From positions 19,697,922 to 19,761,921 of the forward strand of contig NC_041724.1 of NCBI RefSeq assembly GCF_900700375.1: 64,000 bases of DNA. Reading direction: 5' to 3'. Below are positions 1-11,248 of this stretch, piece by piece. This stretch comes from Denticeps clupeoides (taxonomy: Eukaryota; Chordata; Actinopteri; Clupeiformes; Denticipitidae). The notes beneath the pieces were generated by a model that was not told the DNA's origin, ran no database searches, and was given only the letters and a program-made list of their open reading frames with translations. The stretch's first letter is position 1. Each line of letters starts with the position of its first letter. The position numbers and the translations under genes are program-made.

Positions 1-90
1 CTGGCGCCCTGCCCTGTGTGAGTCCCAGGCATGGGCTCTGGCAGCTGTGACCCTGAGAAGGATTGTGCTGATGCGAAGTGAGAGAGAGAG
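1..90. repeat. Fragment of a dispersed fish repeat
   Basis: The first 90 bases (CTGGCGCCCTGCCCTGTGTG, then GGGCTCTGGCAGCTGTGACC) resemble a common teleost repeat whose text runs 'ctggcgccctgtcc ... ggctccagcgaccc'. The match is from memory and the copy is worn and cut by the window edge. Confidence 0.3.
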
Positions 91-1590
91 TGTTAATTTA
101 TCTATTCTGATTAATGCAATGTGTAAAATGTCATATTCACAAATATATAAGTAATTTCAGATCCTATGGATAATCTAAAGTGACCTTCCATCTGGCATCA
201 TCCTCATAGCCAGCTTACATCACACAATCCTTTTGAAACAATCACCATTCAAGATGTGAGAATCAGAGAGTGAGCCCTGACACATTGCATGGATACAAGA
301 CATTCAGTGATTCTGTAAAAGCATAATCTGTGTAAAATACCACTGACATGCTACAGGATGTTGGATTTATACCATGGACTGTTGAAATTATTTGATTTTC
401 CCCCACGTGGTCTTAATGAATGAATTCCGCCAAATGGCCTTTTCTTACTTTGGTTATCCATTGGTAGGATTTGTCCACAGATTTCATTATGCCTGATAAA
501 TGTTCATTAGATCTAACATTTAATTTACTCTTTTCCCCCATTTATTTGACTCTATCGTGCACCGTAGTGTGCGTTCTTGGATAGATGGGTCCCCTTCTTT
601 ATATTTACAGTCACACTGATGTAATTATATAAAAATAAAATTCTAAGGCAGAAATATTGCTCTCTGGTGTGGAGAGCTGAAAACGGTCAATGCCTATTAA
701 ATGGTTATGGGTGTGTGGACAGTGTCTGAGGGAATCCAGAGGAATAGGAATGCTTTCCATGTGTGATCCCAGCTGATTCAGTTGAGCTGTGGATGCAACC
801 TCTCCCATGAGCGTGTTTAAATGGCACAGGCAACACCAACAATCAGCTTCATGTGCTGATAAATGCATTTTAGAAAAAAGGCTAGATTTATTGTAAAGAT
901 ATCATAAATGCTAATGGTGCATTTCCATAAAGATAAATGCATGGTTTTTTGTCATTAGTGTAGTGTAGAGTGTTTGTATGTGTGTGTAATTATTTAATTA
1001 GTTTTTTACAGAGCTACATTTTAAACATTAAAAACTCAACAGCTATGTTTAATTAGGCATGTTGCTTACCCTAACCACAGCAGATAAGAGAAAATGGAGG
1101 CAGGAAGGCAAAAAGTGAAATAATAATTCTAATTTTGTGTAAAGAGATACAAAAGGATATAGCGCCATCTGGTGGGGCACAATTTAAACACAAAATAACG
1201 TGAGAAATGAAATAAAACATATGTAACTAAAATAACATTTATTAATATCAGTGTTTTGTAAAAAAAAAAAAATAGAAAAAATGTACATGACTTATTAATT
1301 ACTCAATTGTTATGACCATGTTCTCTGATATTTCTGTGATTAACATAACTAAAAAAACTAAAATAAATAAGTAAACTGATCATTCAAATTATTATTACCA
1401 CTAATGTTGGCCGATTATATGATCTCAGTGATCTGCTTTTGATATTTTTTTTGCACAATCTCAGCCTGACATTATTGTGCCAGTGGAGGCTGGCCAACCT
1501 GACTGTACCACCATGCTTTGCGTGTTAGAAGCAATATAATATGCAGATGACACACACAAATGTACATTGACATTAATATATAAAAAAATA
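91..1590. other. AT-rich DNA, no gene seen
   Basis: The stretch is AT-rich with short poly-A and poly-T runs and only tiny open frames. I see no domain, RNA gene or clear transposon end in it. Confidence 0.5.
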
Positions 1591-1597
1591 TGACTGC

Positions 1598-1830
1598 ATG
1601 AACAGCAACTTCCTCATGATTCCTGTCAAGTTCAAAATACTGTTACTTGGACCTAAAGCTGGAAGTAATCTATTGAATCTCTCAGTCAATATTGATTGGT
1701 ATCATACCACCATGAGCACAACCACCAAAGACTTGGGAATCACAATTAATAGTGATTTGTCTTTTGAGAAGCACATAATCACCATTTGAAAGATTCTTTC
1801 ACCTCCACAATATTTCAAATTTAACACTCA
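1598..1830 (+). mobile_element. LINE reverse-transcriptase fragment (L2/CR1-like)
   Basis: A 63-codon frame reads LLLGPKAGSNLLNLSVNID and then KDLGITINSDLSFEKHI. This is the stretch just after the catalytic palm of fish L2/CR1-type reverse transcriptases, where the consensus has 'LGV.ID..LSF..HI'. The next bases (AAAGATTCTTTCACCTCC) fit the following 'K..FFHL' segment in a shifted frame. It is a short dead piece without 5' or 3' ends. Confidence 0.6.
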
Positions 1831-2417
1831 GGAGAAAAACTGTCCCCAGAGTCTACTAGGCCCTTAGCTCTTTTGGGAGGTCCCCAGAGTCCATGGAGAT
1901 CAAGGAGCTTCGTTGGGGATCTCATTCAAGTGTCTTGTTGCTTAAATATTGACACTGTGTCACGTTCCCAAGTCCAGGCTAAAGACACATTTTTGGTCAA
2001 GCTTTCAATAACAATTAAAACTCACATATCCTATAATGCTCATCTTACCTAACCTGTCCACCAGGGCCATTGTTGCACTCGACCACTGTTACCAAGTCCC
2101 AGGCACCCAAGATTAATCTACTTCTCTCTAAGTTGCTCTAGATCCTGGTTCCAGCATGAAATGTACTAGAGGCTCACCACAGCTACCAACAGCATAACGG
2201 CATACACTTTATTATTCAAATTTTGTACTGGTGCGCCTAATTTTTAAGTGCACCAAAATTTCGTCTGCATCATATTTAACACCAGTTTTACAGGTTCGTA
2301 TTTTTTTATCTTAAATGCTTTCCACATAAGAAATATTGTCTTGTAAATGATTATGTTTACTAGATTGTTTTGTTAAAGTACCCCTATGATTTTTACATTT
2401 AAGACTTTTTAATACCT
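1831..2417. other. No gene seen
   Basis: This is mixed unique-looking sequence with no recognisable coding or repeat structure. Confidence 0.4.
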
Positions 2418-2867
2418 TTATAAATGTATATGCCAGGAAAGGTTCAGTCTTAAAGGAAATAATTGAAAATGATCAAATTGTATCAACACTGTGTAAACAG
2501 TCAAAACCATATGACAAAAATACAAAAGTGTGAGGCGTAAATATCTGCATGTGTGTATCTGCCTGGAAGATGAGACAGAGGAAAGAAGGGCTGGCGTGAG
2601 GGCAACCTTGGTAACTCCTCCATGGAGAGAGATACAGTCACAGACGATTCTCTGCACTACTACGATATCTTCTTGAATGTTAGTTTCAATTTCCCTCACC
2701 ACCGTTACAGGTCTACGTGAAAGGAGTAGAAGCTTCCCACTGATGCAGCTTAGAAAGACATCCAGTCTTTCCTTGAATGGCTGGAAGGACAAATTCCTCA
2801 GTTCTGACCTCCAGGGAAAAAGAGTGGAAGACTGAGCATTCAATATCAGTAATACTTCGACTGCCAT
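2418..2867 (-). CDS. Hypothetical open frame, 149 codons
   Basis: An uninterrupted minus-strand frame contains a plausible protein-like middle part (RNLSFQPFKERLDVFLSCIS, then VREIETNIQEDIVVVQRIV). I do not recognise the family. The last 50 codons are rich in aromatic and hydrophobic residues and look non-coding. A CTCTGTCTCATCTTCCAG acceptor-like string and a GAATGCTCAG string lie inside, so it could hold an exon of a larger gene or transposon. Just upstream on the same strand (2985-3032) another frame encodes an acidic run (SESDDDDDESDSW), typical of transposase or nuclear-protein N-termini. Chance remains the simplest reading. Confidence 0.15.
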   Translation of the reverse strand: MAVEVLLILNAQSSTLFPWRSELRNLSFQPFKERLDVFLSCISGKLLLLSRRPVTVVREIETNIQEDIVVVQRIVCDCISLHGGVTKVALTPALLSSVSSSRQIHTCRYLRLTLLYFCHMVLTVYTVLIQFDHFQLFPLRLNLSWHIHL

Positions 2868-3189
2868 GTCGTTTATTATTCCTTACATTTAGGTATTAGA
2901 TCAGTAAATTGTACGCTTGTGTTTTCCAGATAAAGAAACAATAGTATATTGTAATATATGAATAAGTATGTACCAGCAGGTATTCCTCCATCCAACTGTC
3001 TGATTCATCATCATCATCATCTGATTCTGACTAGATTCAGGGTTGGTGTACATAATGGCTGGGTTCTCACAAGTCAATTGTCTAACAATCTGAAACTTCA
3101 TGGGGCACTTCTCCTGAATCTCTGGACCATTTTGGACAGGCGCTCCACGCTAAAAGGCAAAGCAAACTTTTTGATTCCAAAAATCCTCC

Positions 3190-3418
3190 CTTGAAAGTGA
3201 AAGAATTGTCATTGTGAAACCGCAAAGCACACAGTGCACACAATGAAATGTGTCATCTGCTTTTAACGTATCACCCTTGGTAAGCAGTGGGCAGCCATGA
3301 AAGGCTCCAGGGGAGCAGAGTGTGGGGACGATGCCTTGCTCAGGGGCACCTTGGTGGTTCATAATTCGAACAGACAATCTTCTGATTCTGGGTCTGTTTC
3401 CTTACCCGCTAGGCCAAC
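3190..3418 (-). mobile_element. tRNA-headed SINE (family 1), minus strand
   Basis: Read on the minus strand it starts with TGGCCTAGCGGGTAAGGAAA (A-box-like), passes a degraded B-box (GGTTCGAAT-like), then CCACCAAGGTGCC, CTGAGCAAGGCATCG, CACACTCTGCTCCCC and GGCTGCCCACTGCTTACCA, ending near GCACACAGTGCACTGTG. The same text recurs at 10.1, 16.4 and 18.8 kb and, worn, inside each tRNA-array unit. Confidence 0.7.
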
Positions 3419-3419
3419 C

Positions 3420-5335
3420 ATGTCCCCTTCTTGCTGGCACATTCTGAAAAATGCTGCTCAACCGGACCAACATGGACTTTGCATGTTCTGCTGCTCTTTG
3501 AGTCTTTGAAACTTGGCTCAGTGAACGCACCCCAGATGCGGCACTAAACCTGCGGGGCTTCCACCTCCACCACGCTGACTGCGTATCGGAGCTCTCGGGG
3601 AAATCAGTTTCTATGTTAATGAAGGTAGGTGTACTGATGGATGAATGTACTGCAGTGGATGAAAAAGTTTCCATTTTCTTCCTTTGTTCTGGTCTGAGTT
3701 TACATTCCTCCTCAGGCCAATGCTGGCTGACCAGATCACCACCATGGAAAGGAAATTCCCTGATTCTCTTTTTATTGAACTCCCAAAATACAGACAACAC
3801 ATCGATTGCCCCACCAGGGAAAAAATCACACTGGACCACTGTTACACCACCATAAAAGACGCATATCGCTCTGTTCCCCAGGCAGCTTTGGGACATTCTG
3901 ATCACTGCCTGGTCCATCTTATTCCAGTTTACAGGCAACAACGCAAACGGGCCAAGCCTGTGATCAAAACTGTGAAGAAGTGGACCAATGCAGCAAAGCA
4001 GGAACTGCAGGACTGTTTTGACTGCACCAGACTAAAAATCTGGATGAGCTGACAGACACTGTGACATCATACATCAGTTTCTGTGAAGATGTGTGTGTAC
4101 CAACCAAGACCTTCTGCACATACAATAATAAACCATGGTTCAGTCCCAAACTGCAGCATCTTCGCCAGGCCAAGGAGGAGGCCTACAGAAGTGGTGACAG
4201 GGTCCTGTACAAGCAAACCAGGGAGATCAAAGTGGCTAAAAGAAGCTACTCTGAGAAACTGAAAGAACATTTCGCAGCCAGCGACCCTGCGTCAATCTGG
4301 AGAGGCCTGATTCTCACACCCTCACCCACCCCGACCCCCATCACACTTCTCACCCCAGCACCTCCAGGAACTCAACTGTAAAACTCCTGAAGTTTGCAGA
4401 CGACACCACTGTCATTGGGCTCATCCAGGATGGTGATGAGTCTGCACCAGAGTACCAGACACTCAACACAACCTGGAGCTGAACACACTCAAGACTGTGG
4501 AGATGACGGTGGACTTCAGGAGACATCCTTCAACATTGCTCCCCCTCACCATATCAGACAACCCGGTGTCTATTGTGGAGACCTTCAAGCTCCTGGGCAC
4601 CACCATTTCCCAGGACCTGAAGTGGGAGACCAACATCTCCTCCATCCTCAAAACGACCCAGCAGAGGATGTACTTCCTGAGGCAACTGGGGAAGTCCAGT
4701 CTTCCACAGGAGCTGCTGATCCAGTTCTACACTGCGGTCATTGAGTCTGTCCTGTGCTCCTCCATCAGCGCCTGGTATGGAGCAACCACTAAACAGGACA
4801 GGAGCAGACTGCAGCGGACAGTACGGACAGCAGAAAGGACCACCGGTGCCCCCCTGCCCTCCATCCAGGACTTGTACCTCTCAAGATCCAGGAAAAGGGC
4901 ACCGAAAATCATCTCAGACCCCTCACACCCTGGACACAGGCTCTTTGACCTGCTGCTCTCTGGCGTTATAGAAGCCTGCAGACCAGGACCAGCTTCTTCC
5001 CCCTCGCCATCTCCCTCCTAAACAGCTGCAACTGTAAATCACCTCCATCATTGCACACTGCACTTTATGTTCACTTGTATATAGAATTTTGTTTTTTGCC
5101 TATTTATTTATAGACCTATGTACATCCTTACATATATTTATTATACTCAGTTATTTATAACAGTATTAACATATTCTACAACTTGTACGATAACACGTAC
5201 ACACATCCTTGCACATTGTTGTTGTTGTTTTTCCTACTCTGTACTTGAGAGACACCGTCTACCGGAATCAAATTCCTTGTATGTGCTTGCACTTACTTGG
5301 ACAAAAAAATGTGATTCTGATTCTGAAAATAGTAT
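3420..5335 (+). mobile_element. LINE of CR1/L2/Rex1 type, endonuclease to 3' end
   Basis: Endonuclease pieces come first (an ETWLSERTPDAALNLRGF-like reading near 3505-3560). Next is ITLDHCYTTIKDAYRSVPQA with ALGHSDHCLVHLIPVY (3685-3930), the conserved endonuclease end. Then KPWFSPKLQHLRQAKEEAY and the RT entry (4130-4310), a deletion across much of the palm, a FLGTTISQDL-type segment (TFKLLGTTISQDLKWETN, 4580-4640) and the C-terminus ISAWYGATTKQDRSRLQRTV (about 4765-4825) and SDPSHPGHRLFDLL (about 4910-4955). The 3' region ends in a TGTGATTCTGATTCTG tail (5308-5323), typical of these elements. Frameshifts and the internal deletion make it inactive. Confidence 0.8.
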
Positions 5336-6736
5336 GCAGAGCCCTTAAGAAGATCTCTAGTGTGTGTAGACCACAAATACCCAATGCCCTCATTGGAGGT
5401 ATAAGAATTCTGACACAGTCTTTATCACCTCTGCATGAAGCGTTGGCATTGACCTGCAAAGTATATTACCTGACTGTTGTGCTGTAGCGGTGTATTGGTG
5501 TATTGCTACTGCTGGCCAAGGAATGTAACCGCACTGAGGAGGTCGTGGTGTACAGAGGTTTGATAGCATCTCTGGAAGTTTATTTGAAGCAGGTACAATG
5601 TGTGTTGCACTCTTCATATAGGAGTCTAAGGCCATATGCCCCATGGCTCATAATTATTTTGGCACAAAATGCACCGTGCCTCCCACACATTCCCTGGCAC
5701 TGGCAAAACCCAGTCATATTTGGCATTGTGTAACCATAAAGGGTTAAATCGATTAAATTTGCCCATCACTGATCGTGCCTAACGTTGCTACAAATAACAA
5801 CGATGACATCTGCAATGGCTGAGTGACACACTTACGAAGCAATGACCAGTTGTGAAGTGGCTGCCTGATCTGAGTACAGCATCGCTTCTTTGCTTTCAGA
5901 AACTGCAAACAGTTCAAAAGTTGCGGTAATAAAAAAAAAAAATCTGTTAGCAGCCATAGCAGCGGTTTTAAAGGAATCAAAATGTAATAATGTTTAAAGG
6001 CCTTAAACTATAAATATAAAATTTAAAGACCCTGTGGGTACGCTGTACAAGAAAGGTAACTTAGTAAAAATGTGTTGGTGCTTAAAGTGCTTCACTGAAC
6101 TGAAATTAAAAGTGTTTCTCAAATATTGGGGCGATGCCAGGGTAGGCGCGTGGGACTTTGTGGAACATGCTTATCTTCAGGAAGTGTTTTTTTTGGCTGC
6201 AGTATATATAAAAAGCAGCAAAAAAAATGGCCGGTCAACGTTTGACATTGACCACGGGGCCCTGGTCATTGCTCATTATAATTAGGCCTCCACCTCCTAG
6301 CGGTGGTTTTCATTGATATTGCATAGTCTTTCGATTCGGTATCGCAAACTCCTTGTGGACGTGCTGAGGAAAATGAGGGTTGGACACCCATTTTTTTTTA
6401 GTAACCCAGGCTGCATACGAGGCTTACCACACTACTTCTTTCTTATTGTGTGCAAAGAGTTATTTTTTTTATTTACATTTTTGGATTCATCCATTGTCCG
6501 CGTACAGTATCTAACAGAAATTTACACATAGTAGATGTACAGATAAACATTGTTGGTATACAGTATGTGGAAGTACATATTATTGGGTGTACAGTATTGG
6601 GAGATACACGTTGTGGATATCTATGGACATCATCCACTGGGCCCAGGCCAGGAAAGAAGGCACCCAACACTAAGGTAAGGCGAGGTACTGCCCCCCCCAC
6701 ATATGCGCAGTGTTCAAATTATGACAGTTAATTTTC
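5336..6736. other. No gene recognised
   Basis: Several frames of 60-90 codons overlap on both strands, but none shows a domain, compositional bias or splice structure I trust. Repeated TACAGTAT and GTACAGTAT words occur at 6500-6600. It may be an old unclassified repeat. Confidence 0.4.
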
Positions 6737-7780
6737 TTACAGGCAGACATACTCTCCATGAAAACATGGTCTAATGGGAATTTTTAATATATGGCTATAT
6801 TTAAGTTTTCTTTTGACTTCTAGTTCTTGGCAATTGCTAATACAGTTAGATGCATGCATGACTGTTCCTATATTAATAGTAGTGAGATCACTAGTCACTG
6901 AGTCATTCCAAATGTGTTTAAGCAAATTTAATGTGAGGATTAATGAGTAAATCCCTTTCCCATTTGTGGGTAGGGGGCGAGTGTTTGTTTTGTTTTTTAT
7001 ATTCTTTTGTGTAAGCATGAATTCTGGTGAGTAGTTTTGGAATTTTTAAGAACTTTGCAATCATAGGTGGAGGTTCAAGATCTAATTCCTTACTGTTTAG
7101 TCTACTTTGTATTATTGATTTAAGATAGTAGGGTTGTAGTAGCCAAGTGGGTAACAAACTCGCCTATGAACCAGAAGACCCAGGTTCAAATCCCACTTAC
7201 TACCATTGTGTCCCTGAGCAGGACTGTCCCTGTAACTACTGATTGTAAGTCGCTCTGGATAAGGGCGTCTGATAAATGCTGTAAATGTAAATATTCTAAG
7301 TATTTATTTTTGTCCATACCATAAGTTTCAACTATTTGGTCAAATGAAATTAGGTGATACTATGTTCTGGCCATTTAATTCCTTTGCTATTCCATATAAT
7401 GAAATTTCTATATTTTTTATTTATCAGAAAGTCTTGAGGGTGCTACATCATTTATGTCTGTGGCTGACAAACGGAAGATCACATAGTCTAATATTACATA
7501 ATTGATTGGATATCACTAAGCAAACACTATGATCTAAATGATCTTGTGTAGTCAGTTTACAGGATACCTATCAACCTATTGGCGAGAAAGTAATTATAGA
7601 AATTTGGAAGCTCCAGACCACCATAACATTGATGCTTCTGTAATGTTTTCAAACTTATTCGTGGTGGGTTGAATTTCCATAGACATTTTCAAATGGAGTC
7701 CAATGATTTGGGTGATTCAGAACCATTAAGAAGTATGTGTTCAGATTTAGGGCCAGGATTAGGAATGACCCCTAGGGTTA
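6737..7780 (-). mobile_element. L1/Tx1-type LINE, 3' end of ORF2, minus strand
   Basis: On the minus strand the translation reads NPPRISLKTLQK, then YGGLELPNFYNYFLANRL (about 7665-7570), the hallmark C-terminal segment of fish L1/Tx1 ORF2 ('kPRi.l..L...k..GGL.lPNf..Y..A..l'). Further on come SIIQSRLNSKELDLEPPP and then THKWERDL, where L1 proteins have 'KWE.DL'. The copy has stops and shifts and is split by a SINE at 7131-7291. Confidence 0.7.
7131..7291 (+). mobile_element. tRNA-headed SINE (family 2), internally shortened
   Basis: GTAGTAGCCAAGTGGGTAAC acts as A-box head, GGTTCAAATCCC as B-box, followed by ACTTACTACCATTGTGTCCC and the tail GTCGCTCTGGATAAGGGCGT ending GCTGTAAATGTAA. Compared with copies at 30.2, 33.4 and 40.3 kb it lacks about 30 bases between CCTGAGCA and GGACTGTCCC. 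It sits inside the L1 piece and is younger than it. Confidence 0.85.
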
Positions 7781-7819
7781 AATTTAGGTTGAATTTCAGA
7801 TGAGGTCCAGAATGAGATA

Positions 7820-8890
7820 TGAATAAAAAACTTACGGGATCAGATTCTAGTGGGTCTTTTAATTGTAACCTTAATACGTGTGTTTTGAAATGTTATGTTT
7901 TATTGGAGATCTTTGCTTGTTGCTATGTTGTCTCCGTTCATGTACTCCTTGGATCGTGTGTCGGAAGTTATCTGATGCAGCCACAGTCCCCATCTCCTCG
8001 TCAGGCGTAGTTGAGAGGCCCGACCAAGGGGACCCCAACATCAGGGGTCCGAACTGAACTCTAACAACCTGTTTTGTGTACATTGGACAGGTTCGAAGGT
8101 GGATGTTATTGTGTTTGTGTATTGGTTATGCTGTCTGGTGCCCCTTTTGGTGTAATTGGAGGGGTTGACGGAGAAGTTCCATATTCCGAGGGGTACCACT
8201 GAACCCTCTCCATCCATGGTGTTTGCTTTATGATGGGTGGAGGTGAGTGTACCTGAACCACACATGGTTGAGTTGTTTTCTCCTAAGTAGCGGCTGCTTT
8301 TTGTGTGCTGCTGTTAGTAGGAGGGTCTTGTGGTTGTTCTCAAGTGTGTGTCGTAATGGTGTTAATCTGTTTTTCTCCTTTGTAGGCGCTTCCTCTGGTA
8401 GGGTGGGTGAAGGTGAAGTGCAGACTTGTTGCAGTGTGGGGAAATTTTCCTGATGATATGGGCCTTGGCAGAATCCAAGGTGTTGGAATGGAGTCTTTTA
8501 CCCAGGACCTGCTTGGCCCATCTAGCCCCTGTATCGAAGAGGTCCTCCCACACCGCTGGTATATCAGTCCTGATTTGTTGTAATAGATCCTCCATTACAT
8601 CCTCATAGTGCTGTCTGAGGATGAGGTGTGTGGTATATTCCCACTGTTTGGCATTGTACTAAATGAATTGAAGCACTGTATTGTTTGGGTTGGCTGGTTT
8701 AATTGTTTCTGTGATCAGTTGTGTGAGTTTGGTGATCGATACCGGCATTTTGTCTGAATCAGAAACATTCTGCAGATGGTGTATGCAGCAAATCAGATGA
8801 TTGATGGTTTTGACCAGTGGTTTGTATCTGGTCCACAGCACGTGGACCGTTTCTCCACCGGTTGTCAGGCTCAGACAAAACCGCATAGCG
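7820..8890 (-). mobile_element. Unclassified repeat-type open frames
   Basis: Two minus-strand frames follow each other. The first (8659-8886) contains TKLTQLITETIKPANPNNTV. The second (8362-8595) starts MEDLLQQIRTDIPAVWEDLF and contains GARWAKQVLGKRL. A third (8041-8265) has STFEPVQCTQNRLLEFSSDP. The order resembles an ORF I remember from many fish genomes, next to reverse transcriptases, with 'RWAKR.LG' and a downstream 'GDSN'-type domain, but I cannot name the element. A related, shortened stretch lies at 12935-13050. Confidence 0.35.
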
Positions 8891-9716
8891 GTTCAGTGTA
8901 TAAAAAAATTGTTCTTGTTCCTCATAGAGATGAGGATGGATTGAGGAATCGTGCGGGCAGTAATAGGACAGCAGGGTGATTTAGGTGAGAGCTCGAAGCT
9001 CCACCCCCAGAAGCCTAGGAAGCTTCTAGTACATTTTGGAAGCATTTTACAAATGCATTAAATCTTCATTTTTCTTAAAGGAAGAAGAAATATAATACCA
9101 AATGTTGAAAAACGTTGAGCTTTAGAATATTTGAATTATTTATAGTCATATGTTTTGACGTATTTATGGTATTTCATTCCATACATAATAATCCCCGCAG
9201 TGTTTAAATTTAATTTGGCATTAATAGACCCATACTGTAACTTATGTTACATCCAGGTAAGTATTAGATCCTCTTATTAATTATTCCAGTTGGTGTTATT
9301 GGTGTTTGGTAAGTATGTGCAAGGTGGTGGTGTGTTTGCTGCGTGCACTGACCAATGGGAAGGAGGCGCCCCAAACGAGAGAGAAGGTGCACTGGTGGAT
9401 CAGGAAATCAGGTGGGACAGGATTAAAAAAATCCTGCCCCCGTTCAGGTCCCCCCAGAGGAAAGGGGACAGGAGCCGTATTATGCACTGGTCTAGCATCA
9501 ATCCCGTCCCCGGACCACCCCCAACCCCAAGTCTCACACAAGTCACAAAGCATTCCTCGCCACCATTTGGTTGCTCATCTATAAAATTAGGGTTTAGATT
9601 ATTTATCGAAATAATGGTTAGAGTTAGAACTGTGATGGGGGTTAAGAAAAGGGTTGGAAAAGAAGGTAATTTGGGTTTGGTTTAGGTATTGAGTGGTATC
9701 ACGTCCTCGTGAAATA
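8891..9716. other. No gene recognised
   Basis: Part is AT-rich (9050-9290). Part is richer in GC (9300-9560), with overlapping frames on both strands that look like composition effects rather than genes. Confidence 0.4.
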
Positions 9717-10056
9717 TGACAACAAACAAGGGGAATGTGTGCAGTGGGAATACACAGATACCAGGCCAGAGTGAAATATTGTGCTTTTATTTACACTGAG
9801 TAGTGAACAACCAACCAAACCTAGAGTGCTATACATTCTCACACACACACACACACACAACAATCCACAGGAGAACACACTTTGAAAGGAGAGACTATAC
9901 AAATACACAAAGCCACAACTAACAACCCTAACATCAATAACACACAACAATGGCTTATCTCCAACAATCCAAAACTATCCTCTCGCTTCCTTCTCCTCTG
10001 GCTCCACAATGTGCCCCGACTGGTGGTTGGAAGGGTCCTTAAGTAGTCCTGTCCTA
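9717..10056 (-). repeat. LTR of the gypsy-like element, downstream copy
   Basis: It shares TGACAACAAACAAGGGGAAT, TTTATTTACACTGAGTAG and GGTCCTTAAGTAGTCCTGTC with the copy at 12474-12928. The match stops where a SINE fragment begins. It contains a short (AC)n run at 9839-9859. Confidence 0.75.
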
Positions 10057-10140
10057 AACAGTGATTGTCACATGTGATGCACAGCACACAATGCACACAG
10101 TGAAATTCTCCTCTGCATTTAACCAATCACCCTGAGGGTT
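10057..10140 (-). mobile_element. SINE family 1 fragment inside the LTR
   Basis: GTGATTGTCACATGTGATGC then CACACAGTGAAATTCTCCTC and TGCATTTAACCAATCACCCT match the 3' half of SINE family 1 in reverse orientation. It interrupts the LTR. Confidence 0.65.
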
Positions 10141-10156
10141 TTCTCCATAAACAAAA

Positions 10157-10564
10157 TTAACCCGAATAAGCATGTGATAACGTATCTTCCAAAACATTGT
10201 CCAGTCCGCTCTTGTAGCGGATCTCTAGGGCAAACCCCTGCAAGTACAAGGACAAGCAAAGGATGCATTGGTTAGTGTTCCTCATCCTGGAGAGAAACCC
10301 CAGAGGGTTATGATCTGTGAAGATGACAACTGGAACAATAGTGGACCTGAAGTAAACCTCAAAATACTGAAGCACCAATAGTAGTGCTAGGGCCTCCTTC
10401 TCAATAGTGCTATAATTTAACTGATGTTTTAGAAAACTTTGCGAGAAGTAGCAGACTGGGTGATCAATTCCTTCAGCATCCTCCTGCAAAAGTACTGCAC
10501 TGGCTCCAGTGGCACTTGCATCTACCTCCAGTTTAAAAGGTTTCTGAAAATCTGCCGCCATCAA
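10157..10564 (-). pseudogene. Gypsy-like RNase H domain remnant
   Basis: An open frame reads FKLEVDASATGASAVLLQED, then HPVCYFSQSF, NYSTIEKEALALLLVLQYF and VVIFTDHNPLGFL. These are the standard landmarks of the Ty3/gypsy RNase H: the DAS aspartate, the EKEALA glutamate and the TDH aspartate. It belongs to the broken element around it. Confidence 0.85.
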
Positions 10565-10977
10565 TACAGGTTCACTACATAATGCCTTTGAATGTCGGAA
10601 AGCATGTTGAGAGTCCTCAGACCATATAAGCTCACAGTCTCTTAACGGCAGCAGAACGGCACATCGTTAACGACGGATCTTGGTTCTGCTCACGTACAAC
10701 CTCCGTTAACGGAGCATTAACTTAGTCATTACTTTTTGTCTCATCACCTACAGACGGTGGACCTTCAGTAGGGTTTGACACCGCCATTAAGGACATAGAG
10801 CTTTCAGACCTGTGATCTGGAGACAAGAAAGTCAGTCAGACAGATTCACCATATCGTGAAATTTTCGTGACTGAGCTCTCGTAACCGCACAAGCAGGAAA
10901 CGTAAGAGTTCTGAGAGGTTTCACTGAGTACTGAGCCAACCAGAGGATTTCTAGTCACCTCAGGAGAGGGAAAAATG

Positions 10978-11232
10978 TCAGCCGGCCAAATCATTACCAA
11001 GAATAAATTGAATCCCATTCATTGGTAAATGAGGACTAATAGCAACGTTAGCCCAAACCATGAATAGTTCGCTTTCAATATGGACAGTGTGCAAGGGAAC
11101 AGTCATAAGTGTCATATCGAGTCCCTGCACTAGCACATCATAACCACAATAAGTGTCTTCCGAAAATGGTAAACATGAATCCAAAATAAAAGATTGCACG
11201 GCGCCTGTGTCACGCAATAATTTAATCGGCAC
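10978..11232 (-). pseudogene. Gypsy-like aspartic protease remnant
   Basis: The frame begins IKLLRDTGAVQSFILDSCLP, with the D-T-G-A active-site tetrad of retroelement proteases, and later has GIQFILGNDLAG, the conserved 'ilGnDl.g' C-terminal motif. It is part of the broken element. Confidence 0.8.
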
Positions 11233-11248
11233 ACGTTCTTTTCCAGAC

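Noticed and set aside
3402-3941. 179-codon minus-strand frame
   Set aside because: Antisense of a SINE and of the LINE endonuclease region, which reads clearly on the plus strand.
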